Shown here: positions 1 through 5,521 of the stretch, piece after piece | Position numbering within the stretch: position 1 is the first letter of the stretch | How the letters are laid out: each line of letters begins with the position of its first letter | Source: a bacterium | GTDB taxonomy: Bacteria; JAJVIF01; JAGGVT01 | Reading direction: 5' to 3' | NCBI GenBank assembly: GCA_021157815.1 | Contig: JAGGVT010000017.1 | Span: forward strand, 1 to 9,530 | DNA: 9,530 bases | Notes under the pieces: generated by a model | What the model saw: the letters and a program-made list of their open reading frames with translations, nothing else | The model's database searches: none | What the model was told of the DNA's origin: nothing | Program-made: the position numbers and the translations under genes

Positions 1-2
1 AC

Positions 3-230
3 TGCATAACCCCGCTTGTTGACGCGTCTGAGACAATCTACTTCATGGATTATTCCGGTGTGATTCACGCGTTCAACACAACAACGAAAACAGATACATG
101 GTCGTATGCTACGGGCCGTCCACTCTACGGCGTCCCTGTTTATCGCTATCCCGCGGCTGGCGCTCTTGGCCCTGACGGTTTGTTGGTATTCATGGGCAAC
201 GCGGGAGTCTGGGCGTTCAAGGATGTTTGA
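3..230 (+). CDS. PQQ-like beta-propeller repeat protein, C-terminal fragment
   Basis: This is an open frame entering from the left edge and ending with TGA at 228-230, so only the last 75 residues are visible. The stretch 'ETIYFMDYSGVIHAFNTTTKTDTWSY' has the spacing of a PQQ/YWTD-like propeller blade (hydrophobic-Y-x-x-x-x-G-x-hydrophobic-x-A-hydrophobic-x, then a T-G-like turn and W-x-Y). It is followed by a closing segment ending 'GNAGVWAFKDV', which looks like the last strand of another blade. Such proteins are often exported binding or scaffold proteins, but no signal peptide can be judged because the N-terminus is missing. An ATG at 45 is internal to the blade and is unlikely to be the real start. 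It shows no functional link to the hydrogenase genes, and two terminator-like hairpins separate it from them. The blade call is moderately sure and the substrate unknown. Confidence 0.7.
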   Translation, partial: CITPLVDASETIYFMDYSGVIHAFNTTTKTDTWSYATGRPLYGVPVYRYPAAGALGPDGLLVFMGNAGVWAFKDV

Positions 231-257
231 TAATTACTGCTGGAATATTTTAATTTT

Positions 258-291
258 GTAACCCGGTGTCCCTTCACCGGGGATTTCTTTT
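258..291 (+). terminator. Intrinsic-terminator-like hairpin, copy 1 of palindromic repeat
   Basis: A 7-bp GC-rich stem, CCCGGTG (262-268) with CACCGGG (275-281), closes a TCCCTT loop and is followed by GATTTCTTTTT. It lies 31 bases after the stop of the PQQ-like gene and in the right orientation to terminate it. The same palindrome recurs elsewhere in the window without a T-run, so terminator function is inferred from this copy's T-rich tail. Confidence 0.6.
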
Positions 292-303
292 TGGCAGAAT
301 TTT

Positions 304-337
304 GTAACCCGGTGTCCCTTCACCGGGGTTTCTTTTT
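304..337 (+). terminator. Intrinsic-terminator-like hairpin, copy 2 of palindromic repeat
   Basis: This is an exact second copy of the palindrome (stem 308-314 with 321-327), followed directly by GTTTCTTTTT, the better T-run of the two. It repeats copy 1 with a 46-bp period that includes the flanking AATTTTGTAA and TTTCTTTTT, so the pair arose by a short tandem duplication. Together they would insulate the flavoprotein-hydE unit from the upstream gene. Confidence 0.6.
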
Positions 338-417
338 AATAGAATCCTCAATATATCCTATTTATACTAGCAAATATACTATATACCATAATGCATAGAT
401 GAACATGGGAAATTGTG

Positions 418-446
418 TTTACTGATTCGCTGGTTTATGTTAGAAT
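418..446 (+). promoter_or_regulatory. Candidate sigma70-type promoter for flavoprotein-hydE
   Basis: TTTACT (418-423) and TAGAAT (441-446) are 17 bases apart, and TGT just before the -10 gives an extended -10. Matches to consensus are 4/6 and 5/6. The -10 lies about 45 bases upstream of the ATG at 492. The surrounding 340-490 stretch is AT-rich and has no other gene. This is a motif match only; no start site is known. Confidence 0.4.
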
Positions 447-491
447 TTCATCCAATATTTATCGATAACATTTGATGTTGAGGGACTGCAA

Positions 492-1061
492 ATGAAAATA
501 TTGTCCATTCCAGGAAGCCCGAATAAATCGGGCAATACAGCCACCGTGCTCGGATGGCTGGAGGATGAACTTAAATCGATGGGGCATAACACTGAGCGTG
601 CCAACATTATCGATTATCAAATCAACGGCTGCCTTGGATGTTTCAAGTGCTCGGAAACTACAGGCAAACCCGGATGTATTCAGAACGATGATGGCAATAT
701 GATTCTTGAAAAAATGATTTCCGCTGACGCGATTGTTATCTCATCTCCATTGTATATCTGGAGTTTTTCAGCGCAGATAAAAGCGTTGCTTGACAGAACG
801 GTATCTCTTATCAGCGGTTATATGTCACCTGAGCACAAATCACTTATCGAAAACAAAAGAGCTGCTTTACTGGTTACATGCGCAGGGCCTGTTGAGAACA
901 ACGCTGATACTATTCAAACAGAGTTCAAGCGATGGGCTAATCTTACCAAAACCAATATCGAAAAAAGAATCACAATTGTACCTTTCTGTTCAACGCCTGA
1001 AAATCTCAGCGATGCTGCCCGTGAGCAGATACGTTACCTTGCGGATAATCTGGTAAACTAG
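492..1061 (+). CDS. NAD(P)H-dependent FMN reductase / iron-sulfur flavoprotein-like protein
   Basis: A 189-residue flavodoxin-fold protein of the NADPH-dependent FMN reductase family. The N-terminus 'MKILSIPGSPNKSGNT' is the family's first strand plus the FMN-phosphate loop. 'SSPLYIWSFSAQIKALLDR' (about residues 84-102) is the conserved second flavin-contacting loop and helix. Between them, residues 47-62 carry a compact cysteine cluster, C-x2-C-x2-C-x8-C, close to that of iron-sulfur flavoproteins (Isf), which bind a [4Fe-4S] cluster beside FMN. Whether this one binds a cluster cannot be decided from sequence. The start is supported by GAGGG seven bases upstream of ATG. The stop lies 5 bases before hydE, so the two are almost certainly cotranscribed. 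A role in supplying electrons to, or working beside, the hydrogenase maturation path is inferred from context only. No signal peptide is seen, so it is probably cytoplasmic. Confidence 0.85.
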   Translation: MKILSIPGSPNKSGNTATVLGWLEDELKSMGHNTERANIIDYQINGCLGCFKCSETTGKPGCIQNDDGNMILEKMISADAIVISSPLYIWSFSAQIKALLDRTVSLISGYMSPEHKSLIENKRAALLVTCAGPVENNADTIQTEFKRWANLTKTNIEKRITIVPFCSTPENLSDAAREQIRYLADNLVN

Positions 1062-1066
1062 TATGC

Positions 1067-2056
1067 ATGGATAAAGACCGGATAATCCATCTGCTCGTAA
1101 ACGAAGAAACCGATTCGCTTTTTCAAAAAGCGGATGACGTTCGCCGTAAACACTGCGGCGATGAAATTCACCTTAGAGGAATCATTGAGTATTCCAACCA
1201 CTGCCGATGCCTGTGCGCATATTGCGGCCTTTTTGCGGACAACCACGATCTTCCCAGGTACAGGATGAACCAGGAACAGATTCTTGAAACCGCTCTTAAA
1301 GCATTTAATCAAGGCGTAAGGACAATCGTTCTGCAGGGTGGCGAGGACACGCATTTCAACGCTGATCTATTATGCGAAATTATTCAGGATGTTAAATCAA
1401 TCGGTGATGTCGCTGTAACACTAAGCAGCGGCGAGTTTCCGCGCGATGATTACCAAAAGATGCGCGATGCCGGAGCTGACCGATATCTACTAAAAATCGA
1501 AACAACAAATCCTGAAATATATAAAAGGCTTCATCCGGGATTGAGTCAGGAAAATCGGATACGATGCCTTCACGATTTGAAGGAACTCGGATTCCAAACC
1601 GGCAGCGGCGCGTTAATAGGGCTTCCCGGCCAGACAATCGAGGACATTGCTGATGACATTCTGTTCTGCGCAAATCTCAATTTAGACATGGTTACTTTCA
1701 GCCCTTTCATTCCGCATCCAGGAACACCGCTTGCAAAAGAGAGTGGGGGAGATTGGCTGTTCAGCCACAAGGTGCTCGCGGTGTCGCGCCTGGCGATGCC
1801 GGATGCCCATATTCCATGCAGCACAGCGCTTGCGTCAATCACCCCGGATGATTATAAAACATCTCTGAAGTCAGGAGCGAATGTGGTAATGGCGGATTTA
1901 ACCCCGCCTGAATTCGTTGAGTATTACGATATCTATCCCGGCAAAGCGCCAACAGGGGATAAAAAGGAACGCGATGCTGTTCAGCGTTTGAAAAATATCA
2001 TTGCTGAATTGGGACGTCCTCTTGCCGTCAATCGTGGCGATTCGTTAATACAGTAA
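1067..2056 (+). CDS. hydE: [FeFe]-hydrogenase H-cluster maturase HydE (radical SAM)
   Basis: HydE is a radical-SAM enzyme that acts on the HydG-derived Fe(CO)2CN complex during assembly of the diiron subcluster of the H-cluster. The 329 residues match the family's usual length of about 350. The SAM-cluster motif C-x3-C-x2-C is at Cys46, Cys50 and Cys53 (sequence SNHCRCLCAYCGL), and an extra Cys48 lies inside it. Family landmarks follow: 'RYRMNQEQILE' (64-74), 'TIVLQGGED' (86-94), 'VTLSSGEFP' (117-125), 'LLKIETTNPEIYKRLHP' (141-157) and the C-terminal 'LTPPEFVEYYDIYPGKAPTG'. BioB is excluded because these are HydE-type signatures. ATG 1067 is the only usable start, since an in-frame stop lies just upstream. 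No clear ribosome-binding site is visible, so translation is probably coupled to the flavoprotein gene 5 bases upstream. It is encoded on the opposite strand from hydG and hydF and converges with hydF. Confidence 0.95.
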   Translation: MDKDRIIHLLVNEETDSLFQKADDVRRKHCGDEIHLRGIIEYSNHCRCLCAYCGLFADNHDLPRYRMNQEQILETALKAFNQGVRTIVLQGGEDTHFNADLLCEIIQDVKSIGDVAVTLSSGEFPRDDYQKMRDAGADRYLLKIETTNPEIYKRLHPGLSQENRIRCLHDLKELGFQTGSGALIGLPGQTIEDIADDILFCANLNLDMVTFSPFIPHPGTPLAKESGGDWLFSHKVLAVSRLAMPDAHIPCSTALASITPDDYKTSLKSGANVVMADLTPPEFVEYYDIYPGKAPTGDKKERDAVQRLKNIIAELGRPLAVNRGDSLIQ

Positions 2057-2058
2057 TC

Positions 2059-2098
2059 GTAACCCGGTGTCCCTTCACCGCGGTGTCTCTTCACCGGG
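2059..2098. repeat. Palindromic repeat, copy 3 with internal duplication
   Basis: It begins two bases after the hydE stop. It matches copies 1 and 2 but holds two consecutive small hairpins, CGGTG/CACCG at 2065-2080 and again at 2081-2096. Both are enclosed by the original outer arms CCCGGTG (2063-2069) and CACCGGG (2092-2098). The second inner unit has CTCTT where the first has CCCTT. No T-run follows, so it is at best a weak terminator for hydE. Confidence 0.6.
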
Positions 2099-2149
2099 AT
2101 CTTTGGGAAAGGCTCCCCAAGATACAATTCGGTTATTTTGAATACTGAA

Positions 2150-2366
2150 CCATGCTAAAGAGCCTGTCAGAAAAGGCGCTAATCTGATTTAAAAGATCGG
2201 GTGCCGCCCATACATCTGTCTCGGCTTTATGGGTGACATGTTGCGAAGTTACGCATTTCACCCACAAATCACAAAAAGACGTGATGTGTGGGCGGCACCC
2301 GAGAGTTATCAGATACATGCTATGCTTAAAGATTAACATGCTTTCCCGACAGGCTCTTAAGCATGG
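2150..2366. mobile_element. MITE-like element with terminal inverted repeats and nested stems
   Basis: The ends are 26-bp inverted repeats (2150-2175 against 2341-2366) matching at 23 of 26 positions, with the core AAGAGCCTGTC on both sides. Inside, further arms nest symmetrically: ATCTGAT (2182-2188) with ATCAGAT (2308-2314); a 19-bp arm at 2198-2216 against 2283-2301 with 18/19 pairing; TGGGTGA (2230-2236) with TCACCCA (2258-2264); and TGCG (2242-2245) with CGCA (2252-2255). The whole 217 bp can fold into one long cruciform or RNA. No transposase or convincing target-site duplication is visible. It resembles a non-autonomous miniature element, but a structured RNA or degenerate palindromic repeat is possible. 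Confidence 0.55.
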
Positions 2367-2382
2367 TGTTATTCCAATCTTT

Positions 2383-2556
2383 TCAACCTACTAACCTGCT
2401 AACTTGCTAACCTGCTAACCTGCTAACTTGCTAACTTGCTAACCTGTTAACTTGCTAACCTGCTAACTTGCTAACCTGCTAACTTACTAACCTGCTAACT
2501 TACTAACTTACTAACCTACTAACCTGCTAACCTGCTAACTTGCTAACTTTCTAACC
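2383..2556. repeat. 8-bp tandem repeat array, unit CTAACYTR
   Basis: Twenty complete 8-bp units run from 2391 to 2550, preceded by a degenerate unit (2383-2390) and ending with a partial CTAACC at 2551-2556. Nearly all variation is C/T at position 6 and G/A at position 8 (CTAACCTG, CTAACTTG, CTAACTTA), with one TTAACTTG and one CTAACTTT. The last partial unit supplies the hydF stop codon (CTA on plus, TAG on minus) and its preceding Gly codon. The array is therefore just outside the coding region and does not phase-shift hydF. Confidence 0.9.
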
Positions 2557-3768
2557 ATCATCATCCGCAATCATATCTGGAAACGGCGACAGCATCCTGT
2601 CAAAAACGCCGAGGGAAAACGCGATTGTCAAACCGTAATTGGAAATCGGTACTCCGGCATCTTTCACTTTCAACAAACGTGAGATAACCTCTCTGCGATT
2701 TAACATGCACGAACCGCACATGATAACCAGTTGAAATTCTGAAAGGTCATCCGGGAAATCATGTCCGGCGTAATGAGTAAACTCAAGATCGCCGCCAACA
2801 AATTTTCCCAGCCATTTCGGGATTTTCTCACGGCCGATATCATCAGCAATAGGGTGATGCGTACACGCCTCGGCGACTAACACTTTATCACCGGGTTTCA
2901 GATTATTTATAGCGTAAGTGCCTCGGACAAATGTTTCAAAATCACCTTTCCAACGAGCATACAGAACAGAGAATCCGGTAACCGGAATGTCAGTGGGAAC
3001 ATCCGCCGCGACCTGCAGAATCGCCTGCGAATCAGTTATCACGATTTTGGGATTGATTTTAAGCATGTCCAAAGTTCCCGGCAGTTCATTTTCCTTGACA
3101 ATAATCGCGCGGGCGTCGTAATCCAGAATCTCCCTAATCACCTGTGCCTGCGGTAGTATCAATCGCCCTTTCGGAGCTTCAAGGTCAATTGGAATTACGA
3201 GAACGACAGTATCGCCGGGTTCGACAATGCCTGACAGGATACTTGTCGGATTCATGAAATCATCAGGAGCGAGTTTGACAATTGCGCCACGTAGTTCAGC
3301 CATTCCGACATCCTCAAGCGCGTTGGTTTTAACAACCGAACTTGCCAGCTCTTCAGCAAGTTTTATTGAGCCGCTGTCAGGTTTCTTTAAATCGATTTTA
3401 CTGAAAACAATCACGGATGGTATTTCGAGTTTTTTCAATTCCTGAAGAATTTCTTTTTCATAATCGCCGATGCCGTCATCTGTGATTACAAGCGCGATTT
3501 CGGTTCTATCCATCGCCTTCAGAGTTTTGCGGATTCGCTTTTCGCCAAGTTCACCGACATCATCCAAGCCAGCAGTGTCGAGAAAAATAACAGGTCCGAT
3601 TGGCTTTAACTCCATCGCTTTTTTAACAATGTCAGTTGTAGTGCCGGGGATTTCGGAAACAATCGCGATTTCCTGTCCGGTCAGCGCGTTCAGCAGAGAT
3701 GATTTGCCGACATTGCGGCGTCCGAACAATCCGATGTGAAGCCGTACTCCTCTGGGTGTGCCCTTCAT
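2551..3768 (-). CDS. hydF: [FeFe]-hydrogenase maturation GTPase HydF
   Basis: HydF is the scaffold on which the diiron subcluster precursor is completed and from which it is handed to apo-HydA; GTP hydrolysis regulates its partner exchange. The 405 residues have the full family architecture. The N-terminal Era/TrmE-like G domain has the P-loop GRRNVGKS (16-23), switch I PGTTTD (41-46), DTAG (64-67) and SKID (123-126, in place of NKxD). A middle dimerisation region follows, and then the C-terminal Fe-S domain with C302-T-H304 and C351-G-S-C354. The family motif is CxH-x(44-53)-HCxxC; here the residue before the CxxC is Met350, not His. ATG 3768 is chosen because 'MKGTPRGVRLHIGLFGRRN' aligns with the usual HydF N-terminus; its ribosome site is weak (GGGG, 5 bases upstream). 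It lies 75 bases downstream of hydG on the same strand, and its 3' end abuts the 8-bp repeat. Confidence 0.95.
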   Translation of the reverse strand: MKGTPRGVRLHIGLFGRRNVGKSSLLNALTGQEIAIVSEIPGTTTDIVKKAMELKPIGPVIFLDTAGLDDVGELGEKRIRKTLKAMDRTEIALVITDDGIGDYEKEILQELKKLEIPSVIVFSKIDLKKPDSGSIKLAEELASSVVKTNALEDVGMAELRGAIVKLAPDDFMNPTSILSGIVEPGDTVVLVIPIDLEAPKGRLILPQAQVIREILDYDARAIIVKENELPGTLDMLKINPKIVITDSQAILQVAADVPTDIPVTGFSVLYARWKGDFETFVRGTYAINNLKPGDKVLVAEACTHHPIADDIGREKIPKWLGKFVGGDLEFTHYAGHDFPDDLSEFQLVIMCGSCMLNRREVISRLLKVKDAGVPISNYGLTIAFSLGVFDRMLSPFPDMIADDDG

Positions 3769-3808
3769 AGTGACCCCATAAATCCTGCATTATTCGTTAT
3801 GATAATAC

Positions 3809-3834
3809 GTAACACGGCATCCCTTTGCCGGGGG
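3809..3834. repeat. Palindromic repeat, copy 4 (hydG-hydF gap)
   Basis: Lies in the 75-bp gap between hydG and hydF. The sequence GTAACACGGCATCCCTTTGCCGGGGG is related to copies 1-3, but the stem has changed on both sides: CGGCA (3815-3819) pairs with TGCCG (3826-3830), where copies 1-2 have CGGTG with CACCG. The paired change keeps the hairpin. No T-run follows on the minus strand, so hydF can still be read from hydG. Confidence 0.5.
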
Positions 3835-3843
3835 CTTGGTGAC

Positions 3844-5244
3844 TTAACAAAAAACATCACGTTTTCCTGATCGTACCTTCTCCAATTGCTTTATTGAAAA
3901 TTCCCTCAATGTATCATCCATTTGGTCAATTGTGCTGGTGATTAGTTTCTCGCCGATATCGCGTGTTTCATCAGAGCCATAATCAATAAGATACTCAAGA
4001 AATGTAGCAAGCGCGTTTGGTTCACAATGTTTCTTGATTTCACCCGGTTTTGCCAAATCCATGAAATCCATACCTGTGCGGCCCAATCTGTAACACGCCG
4101 TGCAGAACGATGGGATAAATCCCAACGATGCTGCATCCTGAATGACCTCATCAAGCGTGCGATGATCGCCCAGTTGAAATTGGCTTGAGACGCCCTCGAA
4201 AGGATTGTCGGAATATCCGCCCGGATTAGTCCTGCTGCCTGCCGAAATTTGCGAAATTCCCAGAGCGAAAGATTCCCTGCGGATACGCGGCGTTTCACGT
4301 GTCGTGATTATCATTCCCGTATACGGCACCGCGAGCCTGAAAATCGCGATTAGTTTCGAAAAATCATCATCGGATACTTCATGCGGAGGATTTGTGGTTA
4401 TCTCACATCCAAGCGCGGGTTCGAGTCGGGGAATGCTTATCGTATGCGGTCCAACTCCGAATTTATCCTCAAGATGATTGATATGCTGCATCATTCCAAG
4501 AACCTCAAACCGCCAGTCGTAAAGCCCGAATAAAACGCCGATTCCGACATCATCAATTCCCGCTTCCATAGCGCGATCCATTGCTGTGATTCTGAAATCG
4601 TAATCACGTTTCTTGCCACGCGGATGAACCTCGGCGTATGTCTCCCGATGATATGTCTCCTGAAATATCTGATAAGTTCCAATTTGCGCGGCTTTAAGTT
4701 CCCTGAATTCATCAACATTAAGCGGCGCGACATTTACATTAATCCTGCGAATCTCACCGTTATCGACTTTCGTTTTATAAATCGTTTCAATCGATTTCAG
4801 GACATAGGAGATTCCCTCATCCGGGTATGCCTCACCGGTAACCAGAAGAACTCTCTTGTGCCCCTGCCTGACAAGCGCCTTAACCTCGTTCGCGATTTCA
4901 TCCTGCGACAGCGTGCGACGGACAATATCGCGATTGCTGGCACGAAAAGCGCAGTATATGCAATCGTTGCGGCAGAAATTCGAAATATAAAGCGGAACGA
5001 AAAGAACCAGCCTTTTGCCGTAGATTGTTTCTTTTACATAGCGTGCAGTTTCGAATAGATTCTTCAGCAGCGATGGTTCCTCAATCGCGGTAAGGTACGC
5101 GACATCCTCAAGATTCAAGCCTTTCAGTTCACGGGCTTTATCAAGGATGCCAATAATCCTGTCGGAATCATTCGCTGTACATGTTTCAAGAAGCGAGTTT
5201 ATTTTCGCTTCATCTATCGGAACTGAATTAGTTTGTTTATTCAT
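3844..5244 (-). CDS. hydG: [FeFe]-hydrogenase maturase HydG (tyrosine lyase, radical SAM)
   Basis: HydG cleaves tyrosine to p-cresol and dehydroglycine and converts the latter to CO and cyanide, releasing an Fe(CO)2CN-cysteine synthon for the H-cluster. The 466 residues match the family's length. The SAM [4Fe-4S] motif C-x3-C-x2-C is at Cys91, Cys95 and Cys98 (FCRNDCIYCAFRASN). The C-terminal auxiliary-cluster motif C-x2-C-x22-C is at Cys381, Cys384 and Cys407, in the HydG-type context CTACYRLGRTG..FM. This motif separates it from the thiamine enzyme ThiH. 'ETYHRETYAEVHPRGKKRDYDFRI' (196-219) and 'GVGPHTISIPRLEPA' (263-277) are further family blocks. The start at ATG 5244 has a good ribosome site, GGGAAGGA, five bases upstream. 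It is followed by hydF on the same strand and preceded by a 277-bp gap after hydA, so it may share the hydCBA transcript or have its own promoter; none was clear. Confidence 0.97.
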   Translation of the reverse strand: MNKQTNSVPIDEAKINSLLETCTANDSDRIIGILDKARELKGLNLEDVAYLTAIEEPSLLKNLFETARYVKETIYGKRLVLFVPLYISNFCRNDCIYCAFRASNRDIVRRTLSQDEIANEVKALVRQGHKRVLLVTGEAYPDEGISYVLKSIETIYKTKVDNGEIRRINVNVAPLNVDEFRELKAAQIGTYQIFQETYHRETYAEVHPRGKKRDYDFRITAMDRAMEAGIDDVGIGVLFGLYDWRFEVLGMMQHINHLEDKFGVGPHTISIPRLEPALGCEITTNPPHEVSDDDFSKLIAIFRLAVPYTGMIITTRETPRIRRESFALGISQISAGSRTNPGGYSDNPFEGVSSQFQLGDHRTLDEVIQDAASLGFIPSFCTACYRLGRTGMDFMDLAKPGEIKKHCEPNALATFLEYLIDYGSDETRDIGEKLITSTIDQMDDTLREFSIKQLEKVRSGKRDVFC

Positions 5245-5283
5245 GATTGTCCTTCCCTTTTACTAACAGAATCTCGAACGACA

Positions 5284-5368
5284 TAACCGAGCCTCGAACG
5301 TTAGTGAGAGGTATTAGAGTCTGAATCAGCATCAATATTACCCCTCACTAACGTTCGGGGCTCGGTTA
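5284..5368. repeat. Long imperfect inverted repeat between hydA and hydG
   Basis: Arms 5284-5316 and 5336-5368 are 33 bp each, pairing at 30 of 33 positions around a 19-nt loop. Two of the three mismatches are A against C on the plus strand, which become G-U pairs in RNA read from the minus strand, the direction of hydA to hydG. The arm sequence includes TAACCGAGCCTCGAACGTTA. A short direct copy of CTCGAACG also lies just outside the arm at 5273-5280. No T-run follows on either strand, so it is not a standard terminator. It could be a processing or stability hairpin, or a dispersed palindromic element. Confidence 0.7.
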
Positions 5369-5371
5369 GCT

Positions 5372-5396
5372 GTAGCCCGGCAATCCATTTGCCGGC
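5372..5396. repeat. Palindromic repeat, copy 5
   Basis: GTAGCCCGGCAATCCATTTGCCGG lies four bases from the long inverted repeat. The stem CCGGCAA (5377-5383) with TTGCCGG (5389-5395) closes a TCCAT loop. It shares the GTArCCCGG start and the CCGG end with copies 1-4, but the inner stem bases differ with compensation. It is the most diverged family member and the assignment rests on layout as well as identity. Confidence 0.45.
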
Positions 5397-5441
5397 GTAT
5401 TCGCCATCAATAATAACAGTACATCATGCTAATTAAAGAAG

Positions 5442-5486
5442 GGAGATGCGTTCTCAGATGAAAACCGATAGACATCTCCTGTCTAT
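5442..5486 (-). terminator. Possible weak terminator or alternative hairpins after hydA
   Basis: Two mutually exclusive stems lie 36-80 bases past the hydA stop. ATAGACA (5468-5474) pairs with TGTCTAT (5480-5486). Alternatively GGAGATG (5442-5448) pairs with CATCTCC (5473-5479). On the minus strand the second stem is followed by CTTCTTTAATT, a poor U-rich tail. It may reduce transcription between hydCBA and hydGF, but the call is weak. Confidence 0.3.
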
Positions 5487-5521
5487 TTAATCAAACGTTT
5501 CTTCAACCGAATAAAAAGATC

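Noticed and set aside
2133-2339. 68-residue minus-strand open frame within the inverted-repeat element
   Set aside because: It spans most of the structured element, shows no domain, and has no ribosome site that I could support; better explained as chance translation of the palindrome.
2391-2556. CRISPR array
   Set aside because: The period is 8 bp with no spacers; this is a simple tandem repeat.
4624-5058. 144-residue plus-strand open frame inside hydG
   Set aside because: It is antisense to a strongly conserved HydG and has no recognisable domain.
3844-5244. ThiH (thiamine tyrosine lyase) instead of HydG
   Set aside because: The C-terminal CX2CX22C auxiliary-cluster motif and the hydF/hydA neighbours identify HydG.
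5284-5368. Intrinsic terminator
   Set aside because: No T-run follows the stem on either strand, and a 33-bp stem is unusually long for a terminator.
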